This document shows, in pieces, positions 62,529-64,000 of a stretch of 64,000 nt of DNA (positions are counted from its first letter, which is position 1; each line of letters begins with the position of its first letter). Location: assembly GCA_964521255.1 (NCBI GenBank), contig CAZFRM010000023.1, forward strand, positions 1 through 64,000. Reading direction: 5' to 3'. A program made the position numbers and the translations under genes. Source of the stretch: ZC4RG29 sp964521255 (GTDB lineage: Bacteria > Bacteroidota > Bacteroidia > Cytophagales > Cyclobacteriaceae). Below the pieces are notes generated by a model. It did no database searches. It was not told where the DNA came from and saw only the letters and a list, made by a program, of their open reading frames with translations.

Positions 62529-63107
62529 TTATTCCCCAATGATACTTTTAACATGAAGTGTAAAACCTGGAAGTAAATCCCCACCATCAATGTCCTGATC
62601 AAAAGGAACAGTAATCGGTTTGTGATCGGGTTTAAATACTGTGGTAACCTTTTTATCAGGATCGATTAGCCAGGCAAGATGGCAACCATTATCAATCCAT
62701 TCTTTCATTTTATTTTGAATATGATTTCGGTTATCACTATCGGATAGAATTTCAATTACGAAGTCAGGACATATTTTGGAAAAGCCTTTCCGATCTGTTT
62801 TTGGTATGGCTTCCCAACGATCTTTTTTGATAAATGCTGCATCTGCAGACCGGACAGCAGTGTTGGGTAAAGTAAAACTCGTACTGGAATCGAAAGCATA
62901 TCCCTGCCCGGTTCTGACACTCCAGTTATAAAGCGCTGATGCTATACCTAAATTGAACCAACCTGTTTCAGACCCTATAGGGGCCATAAGAATAATGTCA
63001 CCATTTGCATTTCGCTCGATTCTGAGCATATCATTCTCCTGGCAGAAATTGAAGAACTGCTCGTCAGTCATCCCCCCGATGGAATTTGTTTTTATTAAAT
63101 ATTCCAT
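62529..63107 (-). CDS. Uma2-family (DUF820) restriction-endonuclease-like protein
   Basis: About 192 residues with the PD-(D/E)xK-like fold of Uma2: RSADAAFIKKDRWE, CPDFVIEILSDSDN, KMKEWIDNGCHLAWLIDPDK. The start at 63107 (MEYLIKTNSIGG) is preferred; an upstream ATG at 63167 would add 20 residues. Uma2 genes are usually multicopy in cyanobacteria and some Bacteroidota, and biochemical function is not known. Convergent with the DoxX gene. Confidence 0.88.
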   Translation of the reverse strand: MEYLIKTNSIGGMTDEQFFNFCQENDMLRIERNANGDIILMAPIGSETGWFNLGIASALYNWSVRTGQGYAFDSSTSFTLPNTAVRSADAAFIKKDRWEAIPKTDRKGFSKICPDFVIEILSDSDNRNHIQNKMKEWIDNGCHLAWLIDPDKKVTTVFKPDHKPITVPFDQDIDGGDLLPGFTLHVKSIIGE

Positions 63108-63172
63108 AACACTCTGCGATTTATCAAATATACAATAATTTGAGTTTGAAATTTTCCACTGATTCATTCGTC

Positions 63173-64000
63173 ATGCTAAAAATTCTCTCAACTAAACAGA
63201 TCAAAGAACTCGATACTTATACGATTGAGCATGAACCCATTCCTTCCATTGATCTTATGGAGCGTGCATGTCGTGCCTTTGTAATCTGGTTCGCTGAAAA
63301 ATTTGACAACGCCAACAAGATTGGGATTGTTTGTGGTACCGGCAATAACGGTGGTGATGGACTTGGCGTGGCGAGGTTGTTGCAAGAATGGGGATATTCT
63401 GTAACTGTTTGGATTGTCAGAGGGTCTGTTTCCGAATCCCCTGATTTTGCCAGCAATCTTAACCGCTTAAGTGGTAAGGTTGAAATAATTGAAATCACTT
63501 CTCCTGGTGAAAATTTATTTTCGGGGCAGGACATTTTGATTGATGCCATTTTTGGATCCGGATTGTCAAGACCTGTTGAAGGAATTTATGCACACACCAT
63601 TGAGAGCATAAATCAGACTGAAGCTATTCGAATAGCTATTGATATTCCATCCGGTTTAATGGCCGATACACATTCAACAGGAGCAATTGTAAAAGCACAT
63701 TATACCTTATCGTTTCAACTTCCAAAACTGGCTTTTCTTATGCCGGAAAATTATAAATATGTCGGTGAGTGGGCTCTGGTCGATATTGGATTAAAAAAAG
63801 ATTTTATAAGAGAGGCAACAAGCCAATATTTTCTTATTCGACTAAAAGACGTAAAGAAGATAAAAAGACCACGATTGAAATTTCACCATAAAGGAAATTA
63901 TGGTAGGGCTATGCTTATTTCAGGAAGCAATGGAAAAATGGGAGCGGCAGTTTTGGCAGCAAGAGCAGCGATGCGTTCTGGCCTGGGATTGCTTACAATT
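63173..64000 (+). CDS. nnr: Bifunctional NAD(P)H-hydrate epimerase/dehydratase, partial
   Basis: Read through from the ATG at 63173 to the window edge, 276 codons without stop. The N-terminal epimerase (NnrE/YjeF-N) starts MLKILSTKQIKELDTYTIEH and has the Rossmann-type loop GIVCGTGNNGGDGLGVARLL and AIFGSGLSRPVEG. The C-terminal ADP-dependent dehydratase (NnrD) begins at about HHKGNYGRAMLISGSNGKMG. The enzyme repairs damaged NAD(P)H hydrates. The 3' part lies outside the window. Confidence 0.95.
   Translation, partial: MLKILSTKQIKELDTYTIEHEPIPSIDLMERACRAFVIWFAEKFDNANKIGIVCGTGNNGGDGLGVARLLQEWGYSVTVWIVRGSVSESPDFASNLNRLSGKVEIIEITSPGENLFSGQDILIDAIFGSGLSRPVEGIYAHTIESINQTEAIRIAIDIPSGLMADTHSTGAIVKAHYTLSFQLPKLAFLMPENYKYVGEWALVDIGLKKDFIREATSQYFLIRLKDVKKIKRPRLKFHHKGNYGRAMLISGSNGKMGAAVLAARAAMRSGLGLLTI

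Overview
The window is chromosomal DNA of a member of the Bacteroidota, most likely a Cytophagales/Cyclobacteriaceae-like bacterium. Indicators are LytTR/LytS-type two-component genes, DUF4199 and DUF456 membrane proteins, many exported beta-propeller and FG-GAP proteins, a type II-C CRISPR locus with a Bacteroidota-style repeat, a TAnnTTTG-like promoter before the tracrRNA, and many palindromic interspersed repeats built around a 'CTCTCCTTTGGAGAG...GTGAGGCC' core. No rRNA or tRNA gene was seen.

Layout. 1-9.2 kb: a LacI-type regulator with a perfect inverted-repeat operator, a glycosyltransferase, an ECF sigma factor, rsmG, a WYL-like protein, and a secreted sugar-oxidation group (TIM-barrel isomerase, PQQ dehydrogenase with a cytochrome c domain, FG-GAP protein). 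9.3-23.6 kb: a complete type II-C CRISPR-Cas locus. It has a 77-repeat/76-spacer array (11401-16445), cas2, cas1, a DUF6036-like nucleotidyltransferase gene translationally coupled to cas9, an unusually large cas9 (1649 aa), and a divergent tracrRNA. A 78th perfect repeat at 9774 is separated from the array by 1591 bp of Mu-like phage head/tail genes, so phage DNA occupies the place of one spacer. 23.8-32.8 kb: an SDR enzyme, then a reverse-strand catabolic cluster whose products nearly all carry export signals (amidohydrolase, RidA, PQQ/cytochrome dehydrogenase, CBM9-like protein, SelA-like PLP enzyme). 33-43 kb: outer-membrane proteins (Omp85-like, OprP-like porin, DUF481), HdeD-like and DUF502 membrane proteins, a gene wrecked by frameshifts, and IS21-like end remnants. 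42.9-46.3 kb: a C-methyltransferase, then an arsenic operon (arsR, arsM, phosphatase-type arsenate reductase) with two operators. 46.4-58.5 kb: SMP-30 lactonase, sugar-nucleotide beta-helix protein, DinB, LemA/TPM operon, Usp, J-domain protein, SUI1, a LytS/LytR pair split by a MITE-like element, and small proteins. 58.6-61.4 kb: nuoABCD. 61.4-64 kb: GNAT, DoxX, Uma2 and the start of nnr (NAD(P)H-hydrate repair), which runs off the window.

Working together. The CRISPR locus has all parts of a II-C system: Cas1-Cas2 for acquisition, and Cas9 with tracrRNA and crRNA for interference. The repeats face the cas operon and each may carry a promoter. Points of most interest are the phage fragment between two perfect repeats, the nucleotidyltransferase embedded in the cas operon, the 19-bp hairpin between it and cas1, a rearranged block of duplicated spacers, and the predicted periplasmic location of a PLP enzyme/RidA pair.
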